A stretch of DNA of 44,866 bases, from contig JAJZSN010000014.1 of the NCBI GenBank assembly GCA_021849745.1, positions 1 through 44,866 on the forward strand, in the 5' to 3' direction. Made by a program: the position numbers and the translations under genes. The notes beneath the pieces are model-generated. The model was not told the origin of the DNA. It saw nothing but the letters and a program-made list of their open reading frames with translations, and searched no databases. Source of the stretch: Bacillota bacterium (lineage in GTDB: Bacteria > Bacillota > GCA-003054495 > Carboxydocellales > JAJZSN01). Shown in pieces: positions 15,737-24,435 of this stretch (positions are counted from its first letter, which is position 1; each line of letters opens with the position of its first letter).

Positions 15737-15985
15737 GCCGGTTTTTGGGGTCGTAGTGTTACCGGCCTCGGGCTTTATGGGAGGAGTATAATTGCTTGGC
15801 ATGATGTCCACGTAAATCTCACAGGTACCGCCGTACCAGTTAAGACACCAATCACATTTAGGATAAACAGTGGCTTCCACATTGGTGAGAAAAGAGATGC
15901 CGTACCCTTGAACTATAGTGATTGGTTCATATTCCGGACACTGGACAGCAATTTGATGAAGCTTAGCTCTATCAGGTAATTGCAT
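15719..15985 (-). CDS. Small cysteine-containing protein, unknown function
   Basis: An 88-residue protein beginning MQLPDRAKLHQIAVQ, with a CDWCLNWYGGTC segment that could bind a metal, and a proline-rich tail. ATG at 15985 is chosen because AAGGAGG (complement of 15991-15997) lies five bases upstream; a longer frame from 16033 lacks such a site. It is convergent with the dehydrogenase gene, and both ends share one heptamer array. I do not recognise a family. Confidence 0.6.
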   Translation of the reverse strand: MQLPDRAKLHQIAVQCPEYEPITIVQGYGISFLTNVEATVYPKCDWCLNWYGGTCEIYVDIMPSNYTPPIKPEAGNTTTPKTGLSADD

Positions 15986-16055
15986 AATTTCCTCCTTGAT
16001 TTGTTGGGTTTCACGGTAAAGTTTCTTTGACACTCTTTATACATCTTTTTGTTTT

Positions 16056-16090
16056 AGCTGATAGCTGACAGCTGACGACTGACAGCTGTC
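16056..16090. repeat. Heptamer array mixing AGCTGAC and GACTGAC units
   Basis: Units AGCTGAT, AGCTGAC, AGCTGAC, GACTGAC, AGCTGTC. GACTGAC is the reverse-complement form of the CAGTCGT family, so the two families join here. Confidence 0.8.
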
Positions 16091-16219
16091 TTAAGCCTAT
16101 TATGCCCTAAAGGCAGGAAAAGCAAACAGGGGGAATATTTTCTATTAATAATTCTCCCTATAGTTGCCATAATAAACTTGTAGGAGTTTAAGGCGAAATT
16201 ATGGAGGAGGAATTGTCGT

Positions 16220-16438
16220 ATGCGGATGAATACCAATGAGTTTTTAAAAAAAGCTATGATGAACGAGCAGGAACTGGTAAGGGATTATCAAAATTTTGCC
16301 GACGAGGAAAAGAACCGCAACCATGATGACGTGGCCAAGCTCTTTTATCACTGGGCAGAGCAGGATGCCTTACGGTCCAATACCATTAAAGACCTGCTGG
16401 ATAAATACGGAGAGGACTCTACCCACAAGAGTAATTAA
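16220..16438 (+). CDS. Small helical protein, unknown function
   Basis: A 72-residue charged, predicted helical protein (NTNEFLKKAMMNEQELVRDY, then EEKNRNHDDVAKLFYHWAEQ). The spacing of Glu and His residues recalls one helix pair of a ferritin-like or rubrerythrin-type fold, but it is too short for a complete one. ATG 16220 follows a strong GGAGGAGG. It is followed after 18 bases by another small gene with its own site. It is probably real because of the strong site and codon pattern; the function is unknown. Confidence 0.65.
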   Translation: MRMNTNEFLKKAMMNEQELVRDYQNFADEEKNRNHDDVAKLFYHWAEQDALRSNTIKDLLDKYGEDSTHKSN

Positions 16439-16456
16439 CCGACGGGAGGCCAGGTT

Positions 16457-16663
16457 ATGGCAAAGAATGATTTCATGGATGAAAAGGGTAAACGGGAACA
16501 TAACTCCATGGTCCGGGAATACATGGGTTCGGCCACCCAGATTAATCTGGACGCCAAATCCGACGATGAAGGGTATCTCACCGAAAAGGTAACAGATAAG
16601 AAACACAGAAGTCCAGTGGGTCACTCGTCAGTCATCAGTCGTCAGTCGTCAGCAAAAGAATAA
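16457..16663 (+). CDS. Small basic/acidic protein, unknown function
   Basis: A 68-residue protein, MAKNDFMDEKGKREHNSMVR, with no membrane segment. GGGAGG lies ten bases before the start. The last residues (SSVISRQSSAKE) come from a CAGTCGT heptamer array, the same kind of C-terminal addition seen in the dehydrogenase at 14702. No family is recognised. Confidence 0.55.
   Translation: MAKNDFMDEKGKREHNSMVREYMGSATQINLDAKSDDEGYLTEKVTDKKHRSPVGHSSVISRQSSAKE
16625..16653. repeat. Heptamer array CAGTCGT at a gene 3' end
   Basis: Units TCGTCAG, TCATCAG, TCGTCAG, TCGTCAG, C inside the last codons of the small gene ending at 16663. Confidence 0.8.
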
Positions 16664-16675
16664 GATATCGAGGAA

Positions 16676-16708
16676 AAAGCCTTTTTCGGTCTAACCGGAA
16701 AAGGCTTT
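16676..16708 (+). terminator. Intrinsic terminator hairpin
   Basis: AAAGCCTTTTTCGGT, loop CTA, ACCGGAAAAGGCTTT; one mismatch. It lies after the two small genes. Confidence 0.75.
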
Positions 16709-16746
16709 CAGTTTTAAAAAACCGGAAAGAATCTCCCGGATTTTTT

Positions 16747-16774
16747 AGCTGACGACTGACAGCTGACAGCTGAC
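16747..16774. repeat. Heptamer array AGCTGAC/GACTGAC
   Basis: Units AGCTGAC, GACTGAC, AGCTGAC, AGCTGAC end exactly at the stop codon of the - strand HTH gene. Confidence 0.8.
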
Positions 16775-17004
16775 TAATCCTGTCCCATCATGGAATCAAT
16801 TCCGTAGTGTTCGAAATGTTCCCGTAGATGCATGATGGTTTTCTCGGTGACCCCGAATTCCTTGGCCATTTCGGCATCGGATTTGTTATTGGCCAGGCCT
16901 TCGATGAACTCGTTAAATTCAATATTGACTTCGGAGCACATGGCCTGCAGGCTGGGCTGCCAGTCCCAGGGCGCTCCCCGGGTGCTGTGAAAATCTTTGG
17001 TCAT
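16774..17004 (-). CDS. Small helix-turn-helix protein
   Basis: A 76-residue protein starting MTKDFHSTRGAPWDWQPSL. Its C-terminal half (KSDAEMAKEFGVTEKTIMHL, then REHFEHYG) reads as a helix-turn-helix of the kind found in sigma-70 region 4 or small regulators. ATG at 17004 is chosen because AGGAGGG lies eight bases upstream; the longer frame to 17058 has none. It is divergent from lonB, so it might regulate that gene, but this is inference from position. The stop codon abuts a heptamer array. Confidence 0.65.
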   Translation of the reverse strand: MTKDFHSTRGAPWDWQPSLQAMCSEVNIEFNEFIEGLANNKSDAEMAKEFGVTEKTIMHLREHFEHYGIDSMMGQD

Positions 17005-17067
17005 AACCAATACCCTCCTGTGTAATGTTTTTTCAGGGTTATTTTCTCCAAAGACCATAGCTATTAT

Positions 17068-17097
17068 GACTAAAAGGAATTCCTCCAGGTAATACTA
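17068..17097 (+). promoter_or_regulatory. Candidate forespore (sigma-F/G-type) promoter of lonB
   Basis: GGTAATACTA (17088-17097) matches the Bacillus sigma-F -10 pattern GGNNANAHTR at every position. GACTA (17068-17072), 15 bases upstream, is a weaker -35. LonB of Bacillus subtilis is forespore-expressed. Confidence 0.45.
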
Positions 17098-17134
17098 TTT
17101 TTGTTTAAGGTTTCTAGAAGGAGGGTAAACCATC

Positions 17135-18829
17135 ATGGGAGAATTTACTTCCGGAATAACTGGATTTCTGGGTTTTGTGCAGATTTTTTTTGCTATTATC
17201 ATCGGCCTTTATTTTTGGAATTTGTTAAAGGCCCAGCAGGGTAATAAAAATGCTGTGGAGAAGGAGTCCCGCAAGGAATTGGAAAAGCTTCAGCGGTTGC
17301 GTAAGATTTCTTTAACTGAGCCTTTGGCGGAAAAGACCAGGCCCAGTAAGTTCGAAGAAATTATTGGCCAGGAGGAAGGGTTAAAAGCTCTAAAGGCGGC
17401 TTTGTGCGGCCCTAACCCTCAGCATGTGATTATTTACGGACCTCCGGGGGTGGGCAAGACTGCTGCGGCCAGGTTGGTATTGGAAGAGGCCAAGAAGAAT
17501 ACTAATTCCCCTTTTACTGAGACTTCTAAGTTTATAGAGATAGACGCCACTACCGCCCGGTTTGATGAAAGGGGTATTGCAGACCCTTTGATTGGCTCAG
17601 TCCATGACCCTATTTATCAAGGGGCCGGTCCTTTGGGGATGGCGGGGATTCCTCAGCCTAAAGCAGGGGCGGTGACTAAGGCCCACGGAGGGATGTTGTT
17701 TATTGACGAAATCGGTGAATTGCATCCGGTGCAGATGAACAAGCTGTTGAAGGTGCTGGAGGATCGCAAGGTGGTTCTGGAGAGCGCCTACTATAGTTCG
17801 GAGGATACCAACGTACCTCTACATATCCATGATATTTTCCAAAACGGGTTGCCTGCTGATTTCCGGTTAGTAGGGGCCACCACTAGGCTTGCCCATGAAA
17901 TTCCTCCGGCTATCCGTTCCCGGTGCCTGGAGGTGTTCTTCCGGCCCTTGATGCCGGACGAGATAGCCGTTATTGCTACCAATGCCGCTAAGAAAATAGA
18001 GTTTCCTATGGAAGATGGGGCCTTGAAGGTGATCACCAAGTATGCCACCAATGGGCGGGAGGCGGTTAACATCGTTCAGATTGCCGCCGGTATTGCCCTG
18101 ACTGATGAGCGTAAGTCTATCAGGACAGCTGATGTGGAGTGGGTGGTTAATTCCGGTCAATATACACCACGCCAGGAAAAGAAAATTCCGGCTAAACCCC
18201 AGGTGGGAGTGGTCAACGGGTTGGCTGTCTACGGACCCAATATGGGCATGTTAATGGAATTGGAAGTGGAAGTCATCCCGGTAAAACCCGGTCTGGGTAA
18301 GTTGGTGGTGACCGGGGTTATTGAGGAAGAGGAACTGGGGGGTGGCGGCAAAACCTTGCGGCGCAAGAGCATGGCTAAGGGTTCGGTGGAAAATGTCCTT
18401 ACCGTGCTGCGTAAGATCGTGGGTGTGGAGCCCCTTGACTATGATATTCATGTTAACTTCCCCGGCGGGACCCCCATAGATGGGCCTTCGGCCGGTATCA
18501 CCATGGCCACGGCCATTTATTCCGCTATTAAAAATATCAAGGTTGATAACACCGTAGCTATGACCGGTGAGGTTTCCATCAGGGGAGAAGTCAAGCCTAT
18601 AGGCGGGGTGGTGGCCAAGGTGGAGGCGGCCCGTCTGGCGGGGGCTAAGAAGGTGATTATCCCTAAGGAGAATTATCAGAAGATGTTTGCCGATTTGGAG
18701 GGAATTGAGATAGTTGCGGTAGAACGATTGGAAGAGGTTTTCCGCAATGCCCTGCTTTCCCTTGAGGAAACGGTAGAGAAGGACTGCCGGGTGCCTCAGG
18801 TGGAGATTTTGACGGCAAGCGTGTTTTAG
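17135..18829 (+). CDS. lonB: ATP-dependent protease LonB, sporulation type
   Basis: Membrane-anchored Lon-like AAA+ protease, 564 residues (the B. subtilis protein has about 550). One N-terminal transmembrane helix covers residues ~10-32; Walker A is GPPGVGKT at 102-109; Walker B is GMLFIDEIGEL. The C-terminal protease domain has the Ser of GPSAGITMA and the Lys of RLAGAKKVIIP, the Ser-Lys dyad of Lon. ATG 17135 has AGAAGGAGG upstream. In Bacillus lonB lies directly before lon; here a 10-kb germination island separates them. The forespore location is inferred from that relative and from the candidate promoter. Confidence 0.93.
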   Translation: MGEFTSGITGFLGFVQIFFAIIIGLYFWNLLKAQQGNKNAVEKESRKELEKLQRLRKISLTEPLAEKTRPSKFEEIIGQEEGLKALKAALCGPNPQHVIIYGPPGVGKTAAARLVLEEAKKNTNSPFTETSKFIEIDATTARFDERGIADPLIGSVHDPIYQGAGPLGMAGIPQPKAGAVTKAHGGMLFIDEIGELHPVQMNKLLKVLEDRKVVLESAYYSSEDTNVPLHIHDIFQNGLPADFRLVGATTRLAHEIPPAIRSRCLEVFFRPLMPDEIAVIATNAAKKIEFPMEDGALKVITKYATNGREAVNIVQIAAGIALTDERKSIRTADVEWVVNSGQYTPRQEKKIPAKPQVGVVNGLAVYGPNMGMLMELEVEVIPVKPGLGKLVVTGVIEEEELGGGGKTLRRKSMAKGSVENVLTVLRKIVGVEPLDYDIHVNFPGGTPIDGPSAGITMATAIYSAIKNIKVDNTVAMTGEVSIRGEVKPIGGVVAKVEAARLAGAKKVIIPKENYQKMFADLEGIEIVAVERLEEVFRNALLSLEETVEKDCRVPQVEILTASVF

Positions 18830-18850
18830 CTATTAGTCGTTAGCGCAAAT

Positions 18851-18890
18851 AAAGCATCTCCGGTTAGGCAACCGGAGATGCTTTATTTTT
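18851..18890. terminator. Bidirectional terminator between lonB and the ger island
   Basis: AAAGCATCTCCGGTT, loop AGGC, AACCGGAGATGCTTT with T-rich tails on both strands; it serves convergent lonB and the - strand operon. Confidence 0.9.
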
Positions 18891-18958
18891 CCATAACACA
18901 TTGAAAGGCCTCCAAGCCACCCCTGACCGCCGAAAGTCCTTCAAGCCAAAGCCCGAAG

Positions 18959-19189
18959 CTAATTCGACAAGAACACCTCCAAAGCTCTCGCCAGGGGACT
19001 CCAGATATCGCTAATCAATGTATTAGGGTTGGGCAGGGGGATGCCTGCCTTATGGGCTGCCACCAGCAGTATTCCATTGGTCAGCAGTGCGGAGAAGACG
19101 GCGATTTCTCGCCACATTTTCCGTTGGATTAAGGGTGGTACTTCATACCAAATAAGGGCTATAATTAAAAGTATGAATAAAACAGTCAT
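18959..19189 (-). CDS. Small germination-receptor D-like membrane protein (set 2)
   Basis: A 76-residue protein with two hydrophobic helices. It is the last gene of the second ger set, 17 bases after the C gene. It shares with the proteins at 24480 and 42999 the pattern Trp-x-Glu-x-Pro-x-Leu (WYEVPPL), a Trp-x-Glu near residue 27 and LPNPN before a final amphipathic helix. Two-helix D subunits of this size are reported next to some Bacillus gerA-family operons. ATG at 19189 follows GAGGTG. It is probably an accessory of the inner-membrane germinant receptor. Confidence 0.7.
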   Translation of the reverse strand: MTVLFILLIIALIWYEVPPLIQRKMWREIAVFSALLTNGILLVAAHKAGIPLPNPNTLISDIWSPLARALEVFLSN

Positions 19190-19206
19190 GAGGGCACCTC
19201 TTTATT

Positions 19207-20436
19207 CTATTTCCAAGGTTCCAGGGGTTCCGTCAGAAACCCGCTATGAATAATACTGGTTTGTACCTGAAATTCAACGCCCACTTCGGGGAAGACCTTT
19301 TCCCACCGGGGGGCCAGAATTTTCCACTCCTGGGGGTAGCGGCGGTAAAAGTGATTTCCCAGGCCGATTACGTCTACGGCATACTGCTTTTGAATCTTGT
19401 AAAAGGTTCCCCGAACCCGTTCTTCCATATCCCTGGCAAACTCCTTTTCCAGATGGTGGATGGTAGCGGGTTCACCCAGGGGAAGGGGGCAATGAACTTC
19501 TTTTAAATCACCCTCCATTTTTATTTTTATGGTAAAGACCGGTTTCCCACGGGCTATGGACGGAGTGATTTCGGTGCTGCCCCGCATAATGTCCACGGAG
19601 AGCTTTTCCTTGGGATGGTTAGGGCAGGGGATGGTGATGATACCCTTGGTGGCTTCCCCTTTCAACCATAATAGCCCCCTGGTTTCTTTGCGGTCTAGCC
19701 AGCCCACCAGTTTAGCTTCCCTAAAAAGGGCGGTACCGGTGAGCTTGGCCTGGGGGGGCATTTCATTTTTCCGGTTCCCTTGATCCCCTTTTTCATCATT
19801 ATCCGGGCCGGGGAGCTTTTTCAGTTCACTTAGACCTACGGTGGCTAATCCAACTTCCGGTGCTGCCGGATTAATACCGGTTTTGGTCATCATGGTAACG
19901 AAGTCCTTAAGATTTACAGTCAGACCGGTTTTAGAACGAATCAGGAAACCGATGCGCTGGGCCGGGGTGCTCTCCAGTTCCGCATGACTCCTTAAGATAT
20001 CTTCGGCCTTGCCCCTGGTGACCATGATCCACATGATCTCTCGGGGCTGCTGGGCCCTGGCGAAGAAGTCCAGCACCTGGTTAACTCCGTCCCTGGCCAA
20101 TCGGTCGCCCATGACTAAGAGGATGGTATGTCCCCAGTAAAGATCCCGGGAGCTTTCCGTGGCCAGGTTGCGAGTCGCCTCGAAGATGGTATCCCCGGTG
20201 CCGGAGATAATCCAGGTAGGTTTTTGACCTGGGCCGAACCCGGCCTGTTTGGTTCCGGCAGTCAGGGACTTGGGTTTGGCAATTTGGAGGGTCAGACGTA
20301 ATTGGTTGCTCTGGGGTTCTTGATCCAATCCTACGGCCAGGATTACTGCCAAGTCATTTATTTCCTTGCGGCTCCAGCAGCCGGGAGTTAGTAGAAGCAG
20401 AACTATCATCATTGCTGCCAGGGTTTTTCTGAACAT
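19207..20436 (-). CDS. Spore germination lipoprotein, GerAC family (set 2)
   Basis: A 409-residue C subunit of a gerA-family germinant receptor, anchored to the outer face of the spore inner membrane by a lipid. The signal peptide MFRKTLAAMMIVLLLL ends in the lipobox LTPGC. Typical motifs are CWSRKEINDLAVILAVGLD, RDLYWGHTILLVMGD, RGLLWLKGEATKGII and GLGNHFYRRYPQEWK. ATG at 20436 has GGAGG upstream. It overlaps the end of the B gene by 83 bases, more than in the other sets, which suggests that the B gene has acquired a C-terminal extension. Confidence 0.92.
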   Translation of the reverse strand: MFRKTLAAMMIVLLLLTPGCWSRKEINDLAVILAVGLDQEPQSNQLRLTLQIAKPKSLTAGTKQAGFGPGQKPTWIISGTGDTIFEATRNLATESSRDLYWGHTILLVMGDRLARDGVNQVLDFFARAQQPREIMWIMVTRGKAEDILRSHAELESTPAQRIGFLIRSKTGLTVNLKDFVTMMTKTGINPAAPEVGLATVGLSELKKLPGPDNDEKGDQGNRKNEMPPQAKLTGTALFREAKLVGWLDRKETRGLLWLKGEATKGIITIPCPNHPKEKLSVDIMRGSTEITPSIARGKPVFTIKIKMEGDLKEVHCPLPLGEPATIHHLEKEFARDMEERVRGTFYKIQKQYAVDVIGLGNHFYRRYPQEWKILAPRWEKVFPEVGVEFQVQTSIIHSGFLTEPLEPWK

Positions 20437-21532
20437 TTCCGGCGCCTCCTTTTTTCCTTAATATAGCGATAACCAGCAGCAGTAAGGGTAGTCCGCCTTC
20501 AAAGGTGGTCAGGGTATACATGGGAAAAGGCACAGTGGCAAATTTCAGGAAGTCTATAAAGTGTTCATAAATAATCAAAGCAAAAAAGACCAGTATTATC
20601 CCTGCCGGTCCCACCAGGGGGCGGGGGTCTTTCAGTCTGAACCACTCTGCCATCCCATATACTCCAGCGTAATAGACCAGGCATATCTTAGTGAAAGCTC
20701 CCCCTACCCACATTACCATAGCGAGGGCCTCCAGGCGTTCGATAAAATTGCCAATACTGATGATCCGGGTACCTGTAAGGCCTGGGAATATAAGATGTGA
20801 GGTGTATTCCGGCCCAAAAGTGGCCACCACCCCGATAATTACCTGTAAAAGTAAAATTCCCACACCTATGGTGGTCACAAGATAAACCCTTTTGATTTCT
20901 CCGGGGTTGGCCAAGTGGGATAAAATCATTAATCCTATTACTATTTCCCCTATCCAGGCCAGTGGGAACAAGGAACCTCGAACCACCGGTTTCCAACCTT
21001 CAGCAAGAATAGGGGTAAGATTGGTGAAATCCATGTCTTTAGCTGTCAGAAAAAATATAATTACTATGGATAAGATAACCAGGGCGAAAAACAGGATGTT
21101 AACCCTGGCGATAACCTCCAGACCGTTATGGACAGCGTAGGCGGCCAGGATGGTAATGATGATGATAAAGACCCAGACAGGAGTTTCCGGCATAAAAGAA
21201 ATGACCAGAAAATCGCCGAAGGAGCGAATTATAATGGCTGCCAGGTGAAGAAAATACCATAGGTAGAGAAAACCCACCACTTTTCCCAATACCGGGCCCA
21301 GGATGGTGATAGAGAATTGCAGCAGGTTCTCTCTGGGGAAACGCTGTTGGAGTTTAGTAAAAATAAAAGCCAACAGCAATCCACCGAAGGTGGCTACCAG
21401 GGCCGAAAGCCAGGCATCCTGCCGGGCCGCCTCGGTGGTGATGGCCGGTACCACCAGAATTAAGGTAGCGGTGACCATATTTATCAAAAGCAAGGTGGCC
21501 TGGACCCAGCTAATTCTTGTTTTTTCTGCCAT
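20354..21532 (-). CDS. Spore germination protein, GerAB family permease-like subunit (set 2)
   Basis: A 392-residue membrane protein of the APC-type spore permease family (PF03845) with about ten transmembrane helices; the B subunit holds the germinant pocket in the GerA model. It starts MAEKTRISWVQATLLLINMV. ATG at 21532 is chosen because AAGGTGG sits eight bases upstream, the same arrangement as in both other - strand B genes. It overlaps the A gene by 23 bases and runs 83 bases into the C gene, giving a Ser/Asn-rich tail (SNDDSSASTNSR) absent from its paralogues. Confidence 0.92.
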   Translation of the reverse strand: MAEKTRISWVQATLLLINMVTATLILVVPAITTEAARQDAWLSALVATFGGLLLAFIFTKLQQRFPRENLLQFSITILGPVLGKVVGFLYLWYFLHLAAIIIRSFGDFLVISFMPETPVWVFIIIITILAAYAVHNGLEVIARVNILFFALVILSIVIIFFLTAKDMDFTNLTPILAEGWKPVVRGSLFPLAWIGEIVIGLMILSHLANPGEIKRVYLVTTIGVGILLLQVIIGVVATFGPEYTSHLIFPGLTGTRIISIGNFIERLEALAMVMWVGGAFTKICLVYYAGVYGMAEWFRLKDPRPLVGPAGIILVFFALIIYEHFIDFLKFATVPFPMYTLTTFEGGLPLLLLVIAILRKKGGAGNVQKNPGSNDDSSASTNSRLLEPQGNK

Positions 21533-23165
21533 TGGCTTCACCACCTTGTTCCTGACCGGGCCACCGCCTGGTATAAGGCCGCTGCCGGTGCAGGTTACCT
21601 TTTTTAATTAAAGGGGGCCGGGTTAGCATTGTCCACCAGGGGGTTCTGATTACTGTATCCTTCCATGCTGCCGGATGAGTCGGCACTATAGGGGACAGGT
21701 AAGGCATCCCGAAGGAGCGTAAGGTGGCCAGGTGGATGACAATGGCGATCAAACCGGCCATAATACCGAAAAGGCCCAGGGAAGCGGCCAGTATCATCAA
21801 GGCGAATCTTAACAGGCGCATGGAAATAGCCATGGCGTAATTGGGTACGATAAAAGAAGAAATACCAGTTACGGCTACGATGATAACCATAGCCGGGGAA
21901 ACAATTCCCGCCGAAACCGATGCTTCACCGATAACCAGTGCTCCTACAATGCTAACTGCCTGGCCTATGGGCCTGGGCAGGCGAATCCCAGCCTCCCGCA
22001 AGGCTTCAAAAGAAATTTCCATTAAAAGAGCTTCCACAAACGCCGGAAAAGGCACCCCCTCCCGTTGAGCGGCAATGCTCAATAGGAGGTCGGTGGGTAA
22101 CATCTCCTGATGGAAAGTGGTGATGGCAATATATAATGATGGCAGTAAGAGGGACACCATAAAAGCCGCATAACGCAATAGTCGAACAAAGGAACTAATC
22201 ATGTAACGCTCGTAATAGTCTTCGCTAGCCTGGAGGAATTCTATAAACAGCGCCGGGACGATGAGGGCAAAAGGGGTGCCGTCCACCAGAATGGCTATCC
22301 GCCCTTCCAGCAGGCCTGCAGCCACTTTGTCCGGCCTCTCGGTACGGTTGACCTGGGAAAAGAGGGAGTAAGGGTTGTCCTCTATGAATTCTTCCAGGTA
22401 GCCGCTTTCCAGGATGCTATCGGTGTCAATCTGCTGGAGGCGTTTCTTGACCTCAGACACCAGTTCCTGAGTGGCCAGGTTTTCCATGTAGGCAATGCCT
22501 ATGTCGGTCTGGGTGGCCCGGCCCAGTTTCATCATCTCAATCTTCAAGTCAGAGCTTTTAATTTTTCGCCGGATTAAGCTGGTGTTGATACGTAAGGTCT
22601 CCACAAAACCTTCCCGGGGCCCCCTCACTACGCTTTCTGTTGCCGGTTCGTCCAGGGACCTGGTTTCCCACCCCCTGGCCCCCACCAGCAGGGCGGTACT
22701 GTAACCGTCCAGAAGAAAGGCGGTATCACCTGAAAGGATAGCGTCTACTACTTGTTCTATCAGGGTAGCTTCTTTGACTTGGCTCAAAGGGAAGGCGGAG
22801 TCTTTAATTTTTTGTAGTACATCAAGTTTAGTCAGGTCTTGATCATTACCGGCCATGGGCATTTCCAGCATGACGGCTTTTAGCAGGTTTTCATTAACAT
22901 CAGTAATGTTAATCAGGCCGTCCACATAGACCACAGCGGCCCGCAGGCGGCCCCACCGGCCAATGGTAAAGTCCCGAAAAATAATATCAGTGCTTTTGGC
23001 AAAGATTTCACGCAAATGCCCAAGGTTTTCTTCCAGACTAGAGGAAAGCCCCAGGGAGCACTTCTCCTCCCCCGGAGGTTCCTCCTTTTGGGCATAGGAA
23101 TTAGCATTCTTGACCTTAGTCCCTTTTGAACCAAATTTGAGTTTAACTGGTTTCTTCACGGCCAT
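21510..23165 (-). CDS. Spore germination protein, GerAA family (set 2)
   Basis: A 551-residue A subunit (PF03323) of a germinant receptor. The hydrophilic N-terminal half has the motifs VRGPREGFVETLRINTSLIR and GRIAILVDGTPFALIVP. The C-terminal half holds about five membrane helices with AAQREGVPFPAFVEALLMEI and LPRPIGQAVSIVGALVIGEA. ATG at 23165 is preceded by a weak AGG; GTG at 23168 is equally possible. The ribosome site directly follows a GTTCATA heptamer array. Together with the B, C and D genes behind it this forms one receptor. Confidence 0.93.
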   Translation of the reverse strand: MAVKKPVKLKFGSKGTKVKNANSYAQKEEPPGEEKCSLGLSSSLEENLGHLREIFAKSTDIIFRDFTIGRWGRLRAAVVYVDGLINITDVNENLLKAVMLEMPMAGNDQDLTKLDVLQKIKDSAFPLSQVKEATLIEQVVDAILSGDTAFLLDGYSTALLVGARGWETRSLDEPATESVVRGPREGFVETLRINTSLIRRKIKSSDLKIEMMKLGRATQTDIGIAYMENLATQELVSEVKKRLQQIDTDSILESGYLEEFIEDNPYSLFSQVNRTERPDKVAAGLLEGRIAILVDGTPFALIVPALFIEFLQASEDYYERYMISSFVRLLRYAAFMVSLLLPSLYIAITTFHQEMLPTDLLLSIAAQREGVPFPAFVEALLMEISFEALREAGIRLPRPIGQAVSIVGALVIGEASVSAGIVSPAMVIIVAVTGISSFIVPNYAMAISMRLLRFALMILAASLGLFGIMAGLIAIVIHLATLRSFGMPYLSPIVPTHPAAWKDTVIRTPWWTMLTRPPLIKKGNLHRQRPYTRRWPGQEQGGEANGRKNKN

Positions 23166-23173
23166 CACCTGTA

Positions 23174-23213
23174 TAGTTCATAGTTCATAGTTCATAGTTC
23201 GTAGTTCGTAGTT
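23174..23213. repeat. Heptamer array GTTCATA upstream of gerA set 2
   Basis: Five to six units of GTTCATA and GTTCGTA in the gap between the extra B gene and the A gene. A separate 7-bp hairpin AGTTGGC/GCCAACT lies at 23221-23242. Confidence 0.85.
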
Positions 23214-23283
23214 GATGGAGAGTTGGCTAACAGATGCCAACTGTGGCCCTTACACTAACTCTCAACCTCATAAGTTACTCCCA

Positions 23284-24381
23284 TTATGTTTTTCCTCTTT
23301 TGCCCCTTATGATAGCGATAAGCAGTAGTAATAGCGGTAGACCCACTTCAAAGGTGGAGATGGCGTAAACCGGCCAGACTTTACCCAGGAAATGCTCCAA
23401 CTCCAGGATGCTGGGGTGAATCAAGATGGACATCGCTCCCAAGATGATGCCCAGAGGGTAGACCACCGGCCGGTAGGAGGACAGGTTAAGAAACTGGGCC
23501 GTCCCTAAAGCCGCTACGTAATAAAAAAAGGTAATCTTAATAAAGGCCCCGGTAATCCAGATAGCCATTACGATAGGCTCCAACCTCTCCAGTAAGTTAG
23601 CGATATTAACGATCCTAGCTGCATTAAGGGTCGGGAAGATGAATCTGGGGGTCAGTTCAGGGCCGAAAATAGCCACCGTACCCAGAACCACCATGGTGAA
23701 AAAAATCCCTATGGTTATTACTGCTAGGTTTTGAATTTTTCTAAAGTTCTGGGGTTGTTTTAAAAAAGGGATAATCATCAGCATGGTGGCAATCTCTCCA
23801 TACCAGCTAATGGGTATCACAGCCCCATGGACGATGGGTTTGACCCCATGTTCCATGATGGGCAACAGCCAGCGAAAGTCCATTTCCGGAACGGCCAGAA
23901 GAAAAAGGACGATTAAGCCCACCAGAATCAGAGGCAAAAAGATTTCGTTGGTCCGGCAGATAACTTCAAGACCTTGTTTAACCGTCCATCCTGCAAGAAT
24001 TAAAATGGAAAAATTAAAAACACTGATAGGGGTTTCCGGTAAGAAAGCCACCACCAAAAAGGAGCCATACTCTCTGATGACCAGGGCATTCATGTGGAGA
24101 AACCACCAGATGTACAGGAAGGCAATAACCTTGCCGGGAATGGTACCTACAATGTCTCCCAGGTAATCAAACAGGTTCCGGTCAGGGAACCGCAAGCCCA
24201 AATTGGCAATAAGTATACTGATGACTACTCCTACGGCCGTGGCCAGGATAGCGGCCAACCAACCGTTTTCCTTGGCGGCAGAGGTCACAATGGCCGGCAC
24301 AAAAAGAATGGCTGTGGCCAAGATAACATTGATAATCAGGAGATAGGCCTGGCGCCCGCTAATTTTACCCTGTTCCAGCAC
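23284..24381 (-). CDS. Orphan duplicate GerAB-family subunit
   Basis: A 365-residue spore permease-like protein that by eye is about nine-tenths identical to the B subunit at 25938-27062, clearly a recent duplication, with no A or C gene of its own between heptamer arrays on both sides. Differences cluster in the third helix region: here LHMNALVIREYGSFLVVAFL versus LHMTAEVVRSFGSFLVVAFL. GTG at 24381 is placed by AAGGTGG eight bases upstream, as in the parent copy. Orphan B subunits that change receptor specificity are known (GerVB with GerU in Bacillus megaterium), so this may swap with the first set's B. Confidence 0.9.
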   Translation of the reverse strand: MLEQGKISGRQAYLLIINVILATAILFVPAIVTSAAKENGWLAAILATAVGVVISILIANLGLRFPDRNLFDYLGDIVGTIPGKVIAFLYIWWFLHMNALVIREYGSFLVVAFLPETPISVFNFSILILAGWTVKQGLEVICRTNEIFLPLILVGLIVLFLLAVPEMDFRWLLPIMEHGVKPIVHGAVIPISWYGEIATMLMIIPFLKQPQNFRKIQNLAVITIGIFFTMVVLGTVAIFGPELTPRFIFPTLNAARIVNIANLLERLEPIVMAIWITGAFIKITFFYYVAALGTAQFLNLSSYRPVVYPLGIILGAMSILIHPSILELEHFLGKVWPVYAISTFEVGLPLLLLLIAIIRGKRGKT

Positions 24382-24435
24382 TGTGGTCACCACCTTACAC
24401 CATCTCTTAAGCCATAAGCCACTCCCCAACAAAAA

